DNA of 64,000 nt from Winogradskyella flava. Its GTDB lineage: Bacteria; Bacteroidota; Bacteroidia; Flavobacteriales; Flavobacteriaceae. The first letter of the stretch is position 1, and every line of letters begins with the position of its first letter. Below are positions 49,578 to 57,480 of this stretch, one piece after another. The notes beneath the pieces were generated by a model, which ran no database searches, was not told the origin of the DNA, and was given only the letters and a program-made list of their open reading frames with translations. Where the stretch lies: contig NZ_JACLCP010000001.1 in the NCBI RefSeq assembly GCF_014243395.1, forward strand, positions 930,001 through 994,000. The letters run 5' to 3'. The translations under genes were made by a program, and so were the position numbers.

Positions 49578-49667
49578 ATGCCAAGTGGTAAAAAAAGAAA
49601 AAGACACAAGGTAGCGACGCATAAGCGTAAAAAACGTAGACGCGCTAATCGTCACAAAAAGAAATAG
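49578..49667 (+). CDS. 29-residue basic ribosomal-type protein (bS22-like)
   Basis: A very short open frame from ATG at 49578 to TAG at 49667, encoding a 29-residue protein that starts MPSGKKRKRHKVATHKRKKR and ends with more basic residues. It resembles AURKAIP1/COX24-domain (bS22-like) small ribosomal proteins. It is too short for standard ORF searches. It follows the HU gene by 29 bases and is followed by a terminator, which supports a real transcript. Name is inferred from composition and length. Confidence 0.82.
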   Translation: MPSGKKRKRHKVATHKRKKRRRANRHKKK

Positions 49668-49673
49668 GCTGGG

Positions 49674-49701
49674 GAAAAGTAGTTTTAAGACTACTTTTTT
49701 C
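49674..49701 (+). terminator. Terminator after bS22-like gene
   Basis: Hairpin AAAAGTAGT/ACTACTTTT with a 5-6 base loop and T-run, before the RNase G gene. Confidence 0.78.
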
Positions 49702-49842
49702 AGTTTTAAAGAAACGTTCTTTGATATAGAATTTCAGCACATTTAATAGAGTGTGCTAAAGTTTGCTGGATATTACATCCTGTGTCAAATAATTTAGTAA
49801 AATCCATCTAACTCAATGAAGAGCTAGATATAAATTAACATT

Positions 49843-51387
49843 ATGAACAAAGAATTAATCGTAAGATCAAGTTCAGATATTGTTGATTTTGCCTTATTAA
49901 AAGATGGAAAACTTATTGAATTACATAAAGATGAAGAGGACAATAACTTTGCAGTTGGTGATATTTTTATTGCCAAAATACGCAAGGTTATGCCAGGTCT
50001 AAACGCTGCGTTTGTCAACGTAGGTTACGAGAAAGATGGTTTTTTACACTATCACGATCTAGGTCCAAAATTACCTTCTCTTTTAAAATTCATTAAACGT
50101 GTAAGCACAGGAAAATTAAGAGATTACACTCTTAAAGACTTTCCGATGGAAAAGGATTTAGACAAGCATGGCAAAATTGTCAATGCTTTAAAGTCCAATC
50201 AATCCATTTTAGTACAAGTAGTTAAGGAACCAATTTCCACAAAAGGACCACGCATTAGCTCAGAATTGTCTATTGCTGGTAGATATATTGTCTTGGTACC
50301 GTTTTCTAATCGTATTTCAATTTCTCAAAAAATTGAATCGCAAGAAGAAAAAGACCGTTTAAAGAGACTTGTTAAAAGTATCACACCTAAAGGATTTGGT
50401 GTTATTATTCGTACTGTAGCTGAAGGCAAAAAAGTTGCCGAGCTAGATAGTGATTTACAGAATTTGCTGGGACGATGGACCGCAATGTGTAAAAAATTGT
50501 ACAAAGCACATCATCCTACCAAAGTACTTGGAGAAATGAATAAAGCATCCTCAATTTTGAGGGATATTTTTAATGATTCATTTTCTGGTATCGTAGTAGA
50601 TGACGAAGAATTGTACATACAAGTAAAAGATTACGTGCAACAGATTGCACCGAAAAAAGAGTCTATTGTAAAATATTACAAAAACGGAGTTCCAATTTTC
50701 GAAAAATTTGGAATAGAACGTCAAATTAAAACATCGTTCGGAAAGACCGTTTCCATGGCAAAAGGAGCTTACTTGGTAATAGAGCATACAGAAGCTATGC
50801 ACGTTATAGACGTAAATAGTGGTAACCGTTCTAATAAACAAAAAAGCCAAGAAGACACTGCTTTGGAAGTAAATATGATTTCTGCTGCGGAAATTGCTCG
50901 CCAATTGCGCTTGCGTGATATGGGAGGCATAATTGTTATTGACTTTATTGATATGGGTCGAGCCGAGAACAGAAAGAAGCTTTACAACTTTCTCAGAGAT
51001 GAGATGAAAGACGACAAAGCAAAGCACAAAATATTGCCGCCGAGTAAGTTTGGGTTAGTGCAAATAACCAGACAACGCGTTAGGCCAGAGCGCAATATTA
51101 AAACTAAAGAACAGAATCCAAATCTAGTAGGTGGAGCCGAAATCGAGGCGCCAATTAAAGTGGTGGAACGCATTAAGCAAGACCTAGAAAGGATTTTGAA
51201 AAAAGACTATAAAAAGATAACCTTAAACGCGCATCCTTTTATAGCTGCCTTTTTAACCAAAGGGTATCCATCAGTACGTACAAAGTGGTTCTTTGAACAT
51301 AAAAAATGGGTAAAAGTTTTACCTAGAGATGCTTACACTTATCTTGAATACCATTTCTTTGACAAAGATGGTAACAAAATCAAATAA
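49843..51387 (+). CDS. rng: Ribonuclease E/G family endonuclease
   Basis: A 514-residue RNase G/E-type single-strand endonuclease acting in rRNA 5'-end maturation and mRNA decay. It has the N-terminal S1 domain (VGDIFIAKIRKVMPGLNAAFVNVGYEKDGFLHYHDLG), the RNase H-like core with metal Asp residues in MHVIDVNSG and GGIIVIDFIDM, and RENRK-type segment AENRKKLYNFLRDEM. No C-terminal degradosome scaffold, hence RNase G type. Followed by a strong bidirectional terminator. Confidence 0.94.
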   Translation: MNKELIVRSSSDIVDFALLKDGKLIELHKDEEDNNFAVGDIFIAKIRKVMPGLNAAFVNVGYEKDGFLHYHDLGPKLPSLLKFIKRVSTGKLRDYTLKDFPMEKDLDKHGKIVNALKSNQSILVQVVKEPISTKGPRISSELSIAGRYIVLVPFSNRISISQKIESQEEKDRLKRLVKSITPKGFGVIIRTVAEGKKVAELDSDLQNLLGRWTAMCKKLYKAHHPTKVLGEMNKASSILRDIFNDSFSGIVVDDEELYIQVKDYVQQIAPKKESIVKYYKNGVPIFEKFGIERQIKTSFGKTVSMAKGAYLVIEHTEAMHVIDVNSGNRSNKQKSQEDTALEVNMISAAEIARQLRLRDMGGIIVIDFIDMGRAENRKKLYNFLRDEMKDDKAKHKILPPSKFGLVQITRQRVRPERNIKTKEQNPNLVGGAEIEAPIKVVERIKQDLERILKKDYKKITLNAHPFIAAFLTKGYPSVRTKWFFEHKKWVKVLPRDAYTYLEYHFFDKDGNKIK

Positions 51388-51395
51388 TATCTATT

Positions 51396-51432
51396 AAAAA
51401 AAGCCCAATTGAAACTTCAGTTGGGCTTTTTT
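51396..51432. terminator. Bidirectional terminator between RNase G and amylase genes
   Basis: Stem AAAAAAGCCCAA(T)TG / CA(G)TTGGGCTTTTTT, loop AAACTT; A-run and T-run on the two sides, between convergent genes. Confidence 0.85.
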
Positions 51433-51484
51433 CTTTTGACTTTTTATATAATAGAACGTTGAAGAACATTCAAAAACATTATAA

Positions 51485-54385
51485 CTATAGCTTGACTAAT
51501 TTAGTTGTCATAGTTTGGTTATTATCGTTTTCAACTTTTACAATGTACATTCCAGTATTTAAGGTTGAAATATCAAATGCATCTGTTCTAGTAAAATCGC
51601 CTTTAAAGGACTTAACCATTTTGCCAGTTAAGTCATAAATTTCAAGGTCAGAGACATTAGTATTTATGCTAAATGATGAACGAGATGGATTCGGGTAAAT
51701 AGTGAATCCAAATAACTCATTGTCATCTACACTTAGAACATTGGAAGGTTGATTTCCTAAAATTCTGAATTGTCCTGCAGGAATGGTAATCGAAGCTGTA
51801 GAATTAGCAACCGTTGTAGTTCCTGAGGAATCCATTAAATCATACCATGTGGTTGTTACACCAGCAGGGAAATTTGTATTTACCGTTTGAGATACCACAT
51901 CGAAATTGGCAAGAATGATAACATTCTTCAATTCTGAAGTTGGTATTGAATTATCGAAGATGTCAATTCTTGGTGTGAAATCTCCTGAAGTCATGGTGTA
52001 ATCACCTTCAAAAACGGGCTCTTCAGTTTTTAGTTTATGGAGTTTAGACCAATCTTGGTAAACTTGTGCTCTTACGGCATCTGTTAACCAATTATTCACC
52101 CATTGTGGTTGAGGCTTAGTGTCTAACTTACAATCGCCGTTACCGTCACCATCACCAGGGAAATTGGTAGTTCCATTTGAACAAGTAAAAATAGAATTTT
52201 CCATGCCTAACTCTCCGAAATGCCATATCATTTTTGGACCTGGCACCATAACAGAAACTGCTGCTAAAGGCGACATTCTCGATATCGCTGTATTAAGATC
52301 TTGTATATTATGTCCAGAATTACTTGTGTTTCCAAAAGCTAAATTCTTGTACATTAAACGCTCTTCGTCATGGCTTTCTGGATAACCCACAACTCTAGGT
52401 CCATTAAACTGAGAACGGGAGTTATGACCAATACCATTAATATTTTTATTACCATTTTGTCCCATGGTCAGCTCATTGTAAGGGTCGGTCATTTTACCCC
52501 ACATCATTACACCTTTACCCTCTGCATATCTATAATTTGCCCACTCTTTTTCTTCATTTTCACTCCCTAAGTGTTCAAAAATTACATAGTGATCTGAATC
52601 TAAGGACCAAGAATAATCTGCATATTCTTTAAGTATATCTACACGGTCTTGTTGGTAATTGTTGGTGCAGCTTTCGTCATTAGAACTACAATTTTGTGTA
52701 AAACCTTTGGTTAAATCCCAACGGATCCCATCAATCCTAAAGTCTTGGACCCAATGTTCTACAACCCTTTTCGTATAAGCTCTGGTAAATGAATTTGAAT
52801 GATCAAAGTCTGAGCCTACATTATAGCTGTGCCTAGGCGAAGTGTTAAAATAAGGATTTTCTGAGCTTGGCCCGCCCCAACCGTCACCATCGGGATCATC
52901 CATCCACATTCTAACCATTGGATTGCGACCAAAAGCATGGTTTATGGCTAAGTCTAATATAACTGCGATACCATTTTGATGACATAAGTCTACGAATTCC
53001 TTAAACTTATCTTCAGTACCATAATATTTATCTAAAGCCATATGAAAAGAGGTGTTATAGCCCCAGCTCTCATTACCCTCAAATTCCATTACTGGCATTA
53101 ATTGTATGGCATTAACATTAAGGTTTTTAAAATAATCTATGCGATCTATAAGATCTTGATAATTCTTATTCGTATCAAAGTCTCTTATAAGTACTTCGTA
53201 AATTATTAAATCTTCTTTTTTGGGTTTAACGAAGTTAGTAACCTGCCAATTGTATGGTGTTTGATCGGTTTGAAATAAAGATACCTCGCGTTCTTGTCCG
53301 CTTGGATATGACGGTATATTCGGATATGATGAAGCAGGTATAAAAGGATCATCAAAAGGCGATAAAACTAAAGTTGAGAATGGGTCAGCTGTTTTTACCA
53401 TAGCTGGCGATGTACCAGAAGGTGTTTTGTCTACAACCCAATATTGAAAGGTCTGTAATTCTCCAATATCAGCTGGCTCTAAAGTTATAGTCAACCAGAA
53501 TTTATTATTCCTAGAAGGATCACGTTTCATAGCATAAGAGGTGTCTGGTTGCCAGTCATTAAAACTGCCCGCGATGTAAACAAAATCTTTTCCAGGTGCG
53601 TAAAGCACAAAAGTCACTTTTGATGGATCATTTGGGTCATAATTAATGCCGTCCTCAAAACTTCCACTCCATATTTGAAAATTAGTATTAGGGTCTATTA
53701 AAGCACTAAAGCGCTTTGTTATTGTAGTACCATTTAGTACAGCGGTTAATTCATAGTTTTTGTTTTCTGTAATATTTGCGTCAGTATAGGAATAACTTGA
53801 TACAGAATTTGCAGTATCTATAACCTGACCATTAGCACTAAGAGTATAGTTAGCATTACCTCCAATATTGGATGCAGTAATGTTTAAGCTCTCACCAGAA
53901 TTAATGATGGAAGTATCCTCAGTTGGTGAAGAAAGACTTAACTGAAAAGTACCAACTTCAAAAATAAAGTCGTTACAACCACTGGCTTTAAATTCCTCTG
54001 AACCATCAGCATTTCTAAATACCATACCCATTAATACAGCATTTGCAGCTTGCGTAGGTGTTAAGCCATAATAGGTTTCTGGTACCAAAGTAATAGAATA
54101 AATACCACCACCTTGACTGGTCATTTCTCCAACACCATCATCTTGGCCCCAATTTCCAATAACACTAAAACCAAAGGCATTAGATTCATCTCCAATACCA
54201 GAATGCATATAAACTTTACTTGGATTGTTAAAGCCATTGCAGTCCGTTGCACTGCTGTTTATATCAAGAGTGATGGTTATACTTTCGTCAACTTCAAATG
54301 GATTCGGAGTAATTGTTACTTGAGCGTAAGATAGTATAGCAGTTCCTACGAGTAGGATTGATAAGTAAAACTTTTTCATAGTCAT
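51485..54385 (-). CDS. Secreted GH13 alpha-amylase with T9SS sorting domain
   Basis: A 966-residue secreted glycoside hydrolase. Order: signal peptide (to about 21), two Ig/CBM-like regions (25-230), a starch-binding CBM48/20-like segment (FVYIAGSFNDWQPD, 268-281), the GH13 barrel (390-790) and a T9SS type A sorting domain (about 885-966, YPNPSRSSFSIN...YIVKV). GH13 residues: DLAINH (478-483), nucleophile D557 in IRWD, acid/base E604 in FEHLG, and H672-D673 in ESHDEE. It should cut alpha-1,4-glucans at the cell surface. Last gene of the susCDE operon, after an internal terminator-like hairpin. Start may be 54379. Confidence 0.93.
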   Translation of the reverse strand: MTMKKFYLSILLVGTAILSYAQVTITPNPFEVDESITITLDINSSATDCNGFNNPSKVYMHSGIGDESNAFGFSVIGNWGQDDGVGEMTSQGGGIYSITLVPETYYGLTPTQAANAVLMGMVFRNADGSEEFKASGCNDFIFEVGTFQLSLSSPTEDTSIINSGESLNITASNIGGNANYTLSANGQVIDTANSVSSYSYTDANITENKNYELTAVLNGTTITKRFSALIDPNTNFQIWSGSFEDGINYDPNDPSKVTFVLYAPGKDFVYIAGSFNDWQPDTSYAMKRDPSRNNKFWLTITLEPADIGELQTFQYWVVDKTPSGTSPAMVKTADPFSTLVLSPFDDPFIPASSYPNIPSYPSGQEREVSLFQTDQTPYNWQVTNFVKPKKEDLIIYEVLIRDFDTNKNYQDLIDRIDYFKNLNVNAIQLMPVMEFEGNESWGYNTSFHMALDKYYGTEDKFKEFVDLCHQNGIAVILDLAINHAFGRNPMVRMWMDDPDGDGWGGPSSENPYFNTSPRHSYNVGSDFDHSNSFTRAYTKRVVEHWVQDFRIDGIRWDLTKGFTQNCSSNDESCTNNYQQDRVDILKEYADYSWSLDSDHYVIFEHLGSENEEKEWANYRYAEGKGVMMWGKMTDPYNELTMGQNGNKNINGIGHNSRSQFNGPRVVGYPESHDEERLMYKNLAFGNTSNSGHNIQDLNTAISRMSPLAAVSVMVPGPKMIWHFGELGMENSIFTCSNGTTNFPGDGDGNGDCKLDTKPQPQWVNNWLTDAVRAQVYQDWSKLHKLKTEEPVFEGDYTMTSGDFTPRIDIFDNSIPTSELKNVIILANFDVVSQTVNTNFPAGVTTTWYDLMDSSGTTTVANSTASITIPAGQFRILGNQPSNVLSVDDNELFGFTIYPNPSRSSFSINTNVSDLEIYDLTGKMVKSFKGDFTRTDAFDISTLNTGMYIVKVENDNNQTMTTKLVKL

Positions 54386-54398
54386 TGTTTTTTAATAA

Positions 54399-54444
54399 AA
54401 AAGGGCTAATTGAATCAGCGATTAAACTTTTCAGTTAGCCCTTT
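54399..54444 (-). terminator. Intra-operon terminator-like hairpin
   Basis: Arms AAAGGGCTAA/TTAGCCCTTT with extra CTGA/TTCA pairing, then a T-rich run on the minus strand. It lies between the susE-like and amylase genes and may reduce read-through. Confidence 0.7.
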
Positions 54445-54465
54445 AAAGGTTTTAAGACAAAATCA

Positions 54466-55824
54466 TTAGTTAATTCTATTTAACTGATAGCTATTGTCAT
54501 TAAAATCAATTCTTATTCTGTAATTACCAGCAGTCACTGCTATATTATTGTCAGGATCTTGATCTAGTATTCCATCTCCACCTGCATCACCAAAATCTCC
54601 GCCCCAAGTATTATTGTTACGGAATTTAATTTCACCATCAATTAAAGCAGCCAGATCACCAACATAAACATTAGGATTGACTTGCGTTAAAGCAAAATCA
54701 TCACCAGCGCCACCCCAATCGTTAAAACCAGAACCAACTACGCCCCAAACATCACTAGCTTCTAAAGTATAGCTTAGGTCATTTAAATTAACAGTAAGTA
54801 AGTAATGACCTGCAGTTACAGCTATATTGTTATCTGCGTCTTGATCTAAAATACCGTCACCGTTAGCATCGCCATAATCTCCTCCCCAAGTATTATTAAA
54901 GCGAAGTTTCATTTCGCCATCCATAAGTCTTACTCCTACTTTAAAAGTATCTGTTGTATAGTCATAGTAAGTCTTGGCGTCAGGACCAGCACCTCCCCAG
55001 TCATTCCAAGCCGAGCCTACAATTCCCCATGAGAATGGCTCAATTGTATAGGCATTTGTACTTGTATTAATTGTTATCTTATAGTTACCAGCTGTAACGG
55101 CTATGTTATTGTCTGGATCAGCATCTAATACACCGTCACCATTAGCATCACCTAAGTCACCACCCCAAGTATCGTTTTCTCTAAATTTAATCTCACCATC
55201 AACAAGAGTAACATAGGTTACGATAACGTCTGCTTCAGATGAGGTATAAAATGTTCCATCAGGTCCAGCACCTCCCCAGTCATTATAACCAGAACCAACA
55301 ACGCCCCAAGAAGCTGGCATAATTTCGCTTCCACCAGTATCCATTTGCTCTAATAACTCAACGTTTAGTACTAGCGCGTTAGAAAATGCTTCTGTACCAC
55401 TACCATTATCACCTGGGAAAGCTCTTAGCCTTACTGAAAAAGAACCTGTGTTAGGTGCAGCAGAGTCAGGATCATCATCCAAACCTGCCTCGATGGCTAT
55501 TGTCATCATTTGACCAATAGTCATTGCTATTTCGTTATTAATGGACTCTTCAACAACATTTGCATCAGTAAAATCGCCAGAAATAGAACTTTGCAATTGA
55601 TACGTTACATTGGTAGACGTACCAAAATCTGCATTGCCCCAAGTAAATCTCTCACCTAAATTACCTGTAGTTGAAGTTGATAGTATATAGTTATCTTGAA
55701 CTGAATTTGTAAATACAAATCCTTCTGGATCTTGTGTTGTGAAAACAACGTCATCTTCTGTTTCACAACTGTTAAAACTTATTAAGGCAAAGATGAAAAG
55801 GCCTAAAATTGATAATTTTTTCAT
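54466..55824 (-). CDS. SusE/SusF-like starch-binding lipoprotein with three repeats
   Basis: A 452-residue lipoprotein (FALISFNS before Cys20). Residues 21-160 form a SusE-type Ig-like domain. Three tandem repeats of about 90 residues follow (173-262, 266-355, 360-449), each with WG(V/I)VGSxxNDWGG at the start, a middle NTWGG(D)xGDA(N/G)GDG and the closing DxDNNIAVTAG segment. They are SusF-type carbohydrate-binding modules; the D-rich segment may bind calcium. It holds glucan at the outer surface for SusCD. No catalytic site. Third gene of the operon. Confidence 0.9.
   Translation of the reverse strand: MKKLSILGLFIFALISFNSCETEDDVVFTTQDPEGFVFTNSVQDNYILSTSTTGNLGERFTWGNADFGTSTNVTYQLQSSISGDFTDANVVEESINNEIAMTIGQMMTIAIEAGLDDDPDSAAPNTGSFSVRLRAFPGDNGSGTEAFSNALVLNVELLEQMDTGGSEIMPASWGVVGSGYNDWGGAGPDGTFYTSSEADVIVTYVTLVDGEIKFRENDTWGGDLGDANGDGVLDADPDNNIAVTAGNYKITINTSTNAYTIEPFSWGIVGSAWNDWGGAGPDAKTYYDYTTDTFKVGVRLMDGEMKLRFNNTWGGDYGDANGDGILDQDADNNIAVTAGHYLLTVNLNDLSYTLEASDVWGVVGSGFNDWGGAGDDFALTQVNPNVYVGDLAALIDGEIKFRNNNTWGGDFGDAGGDGILDQDPDNNIAVTAGNYRIRIDFNDNSYQLNRIN
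54478..55308 (-). repeat. Three tandem CBM repeats in SusE-like gene
   Basis: Coding repeats of about 280 bases beginning near 55308, 55029 and 54747 (minus strand), protein identity high in the WGVVG...NDWGG and GDA(N/G)GDG...NNIAVTAG parts. Confidence 0.8.
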
Positions 55825-55843
55825 GTTATTCTTTAAATGTTAA

Positions 55844-57475
55844 TTAGTATCCTGGGTTTTGTTCTAAATTGGTGTTTATACCTAAGTCTGTGGCCGGAAG
55901 TGGCATTAAATCCCTGAAAGATTCTGTTGTTGTACCTTGTTGTACACCACCTTTCCATTGCCATACGCCATTATCAGAAAATTGATCAAATCTAATGAGA
56001 TCCGTTCTTCTATGTGCTTCCCAATATAATTCTCTTGAGCGCTCATCAATAATAAAATCTAAACTAAGATCTGACTCGGAAATATTACCACTCGTATCTC
56101 CATAGGCGCGTTCTCTCAATTGATTAATATATCCTACGGCGGTACTCATTGAGCCACCACCACCTCTAACTACAGATTCAGCGTACATCAAATATGCATC
56201 AGCTAATCTAAACATAGGAAAATCAATATCCGTATGATCACCTGTGGAATCAGATCCAGGGTTGCCATTGACATCTACATTTCTATATTTAGCAACAGCA
56301 TAGCCATCAGTAAATGATGCTACAGTTAAAATATCCTTGGTTTGACCATCAGTATACAATAGTTCTCTACCATCTGCTGAGTTTTCTTCATCAGGAAATT
56401 GCTCTACAAATGTCGGAGTCGTTCTTATACCGAACCATCCACCATTGATGCCGAACTCGGCTGGATTCATAGATCCACCCACAGGAGCATGTGTTAAAAA
56501 TGTCATGCCACCAAAAGCTTGAGTTCTTAATCCGTCAAAAGGGATAGTGAATATAACTTCTTCTTGTGCGCCATTAGAATTATTGTCTGCTAAGAAAGAA
56601 TGAAAGTAAGGGATGTCAGGAATTGAATAGCCCGCACCGATTATATTGTTAGTATAAGTGATAACATCTGCATATCTAGATGTTCCGGTATATACTTCAG
56701 CATTAAGATAAATCTTAGCCAGTAACATCCATGCTGCACCTCTATCTGCTCGTCCATATTCATTACCTCTTGGTGCAACCATTTCATCCAAGATATCTAA
56801 TAATTCACTTTCTACGTAGTTGAATAAATCAGCTCTTTGAATCTGAGGAGGTAAAAATGCACCAATAGGATCTTCTTCTGTGACAAAAGGAGGATTTGCA
56901 TACAAATCCATAGCGTGCCAGTAAGTTAGAGCTCTCATGAAACGAGTTTCTGCTCTATACGTTTGAATTTCTGCTCTTAGATCAGATGATACACCTCTAG
57001 AATCTAATTTAGCTCCAGTAGTTTGACGTAAAAACTCATTACATAATGCTACTTGATACATCAAGCGACTATACATTGTTCTTATAAATTCGTTACCAGA
57101 AGTCCAAACTTGACCATGCAAATCTTGAATGGTACCATCATTCCAAGCGATAAGCGCTTCATCTGTAGTTAGTTCTTGCATTTTCCAATACAGTCTTAAA
57201 TAATTGGAAAATCCTTCATCTAAACCTTGAAGATCAGGTGCTCCCGCAGGACCTTCCTGACCACTCAAAGAAATACCAGCATATATTTTCCCTAAAAATT
57301 GTTTGTAGGCAGCTGGATCTTCAAAGGCGGCGTCAGCAGTAAGACGATTGTCTTCTGGCTGCAAATCTAGACGGTCTTCACAAGATTGTACTAATAGTAC
57401 AAATGCAAACACCGTTAAGATACTTTTAATTGTTCTTAACATCATAGCTTTGTTGTTTATATATTTAGTTTTCAT
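55844..57475 (-). CDS. susD: RagB/SusD family glycan-binding lipoprotein
   Basis: A 543-residue outer-membrane lipoprotein that caps SusC and binds glycan. Lipobox FVLLVQS before Cys32 (or Cys21 if translation starts at the ATG near 57442). SusD features: RLTADAAFEDPAAYKQFLGKIYAG, AEIQTYRAETRFMRALTYWHAMDLY and the C-terminal YLMYAESVVRGGG...QLRERAYG...RELYWEAHRRTDLIRF and MPLPATDLGIN. Stop is 19 bases before the SusE-like start; it is 5 bases from susC. Confidence 0.95.
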   Translation of the reverse strand: MKTKYINNKAMMLRTIKSILTVFAFVLLVQSCEDRLDLQPEDNRLTADAAFEDPAAYKQFLGKIYAGISLSGQEGPAGAPDLQGLDEGFSNYLRLYWKMQELTTDEALIAWNDGTIQDLHGQVWTSGNEFIRTMYSRLMYQVALCNEFLRQTTGAKLDSRGVSSDLRAEIQTYRAETRFMRALTYWHAMDLYANPPFVTEEDPIGAFLPPQIQRADLFNYVESELLDILDEMVAPRGNEYGRADRGAAWMLLAKIYLNAEVYTGTSRYADVITYTNNIIGAGYSIPDIPYFHSFLADNNSNGAQEEVIFTIPFDGLRTQAFGGMTFLTHAPVGGSMNPAEFGINGGWFGIRTTPTFVEQFPDEENSADGRELLYTDGQTKDILTVASFTDGYAVAKYRNVDVNGNPGSDSTGDHTDIDFPMFRLADAYLMYAESVVRGGGGSMSTAVGYINQLRERAYGDTSGNISESDLSLDFIIDERSRELYWEAHRRTDLIRFDQFSDNGVWQWKGGVQQGTTTESFRDLMPLPATDLGINTNLEQNPGY

Positions 57476-57480
57476 TTTTT

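Noticed and set aside
54478..55308. CRISPR-like or satellite DNA repeat
   Set aside because: The repeats are long, in frame and protein-coding (SusF-like modules); there are no short direct repeats with spacers.
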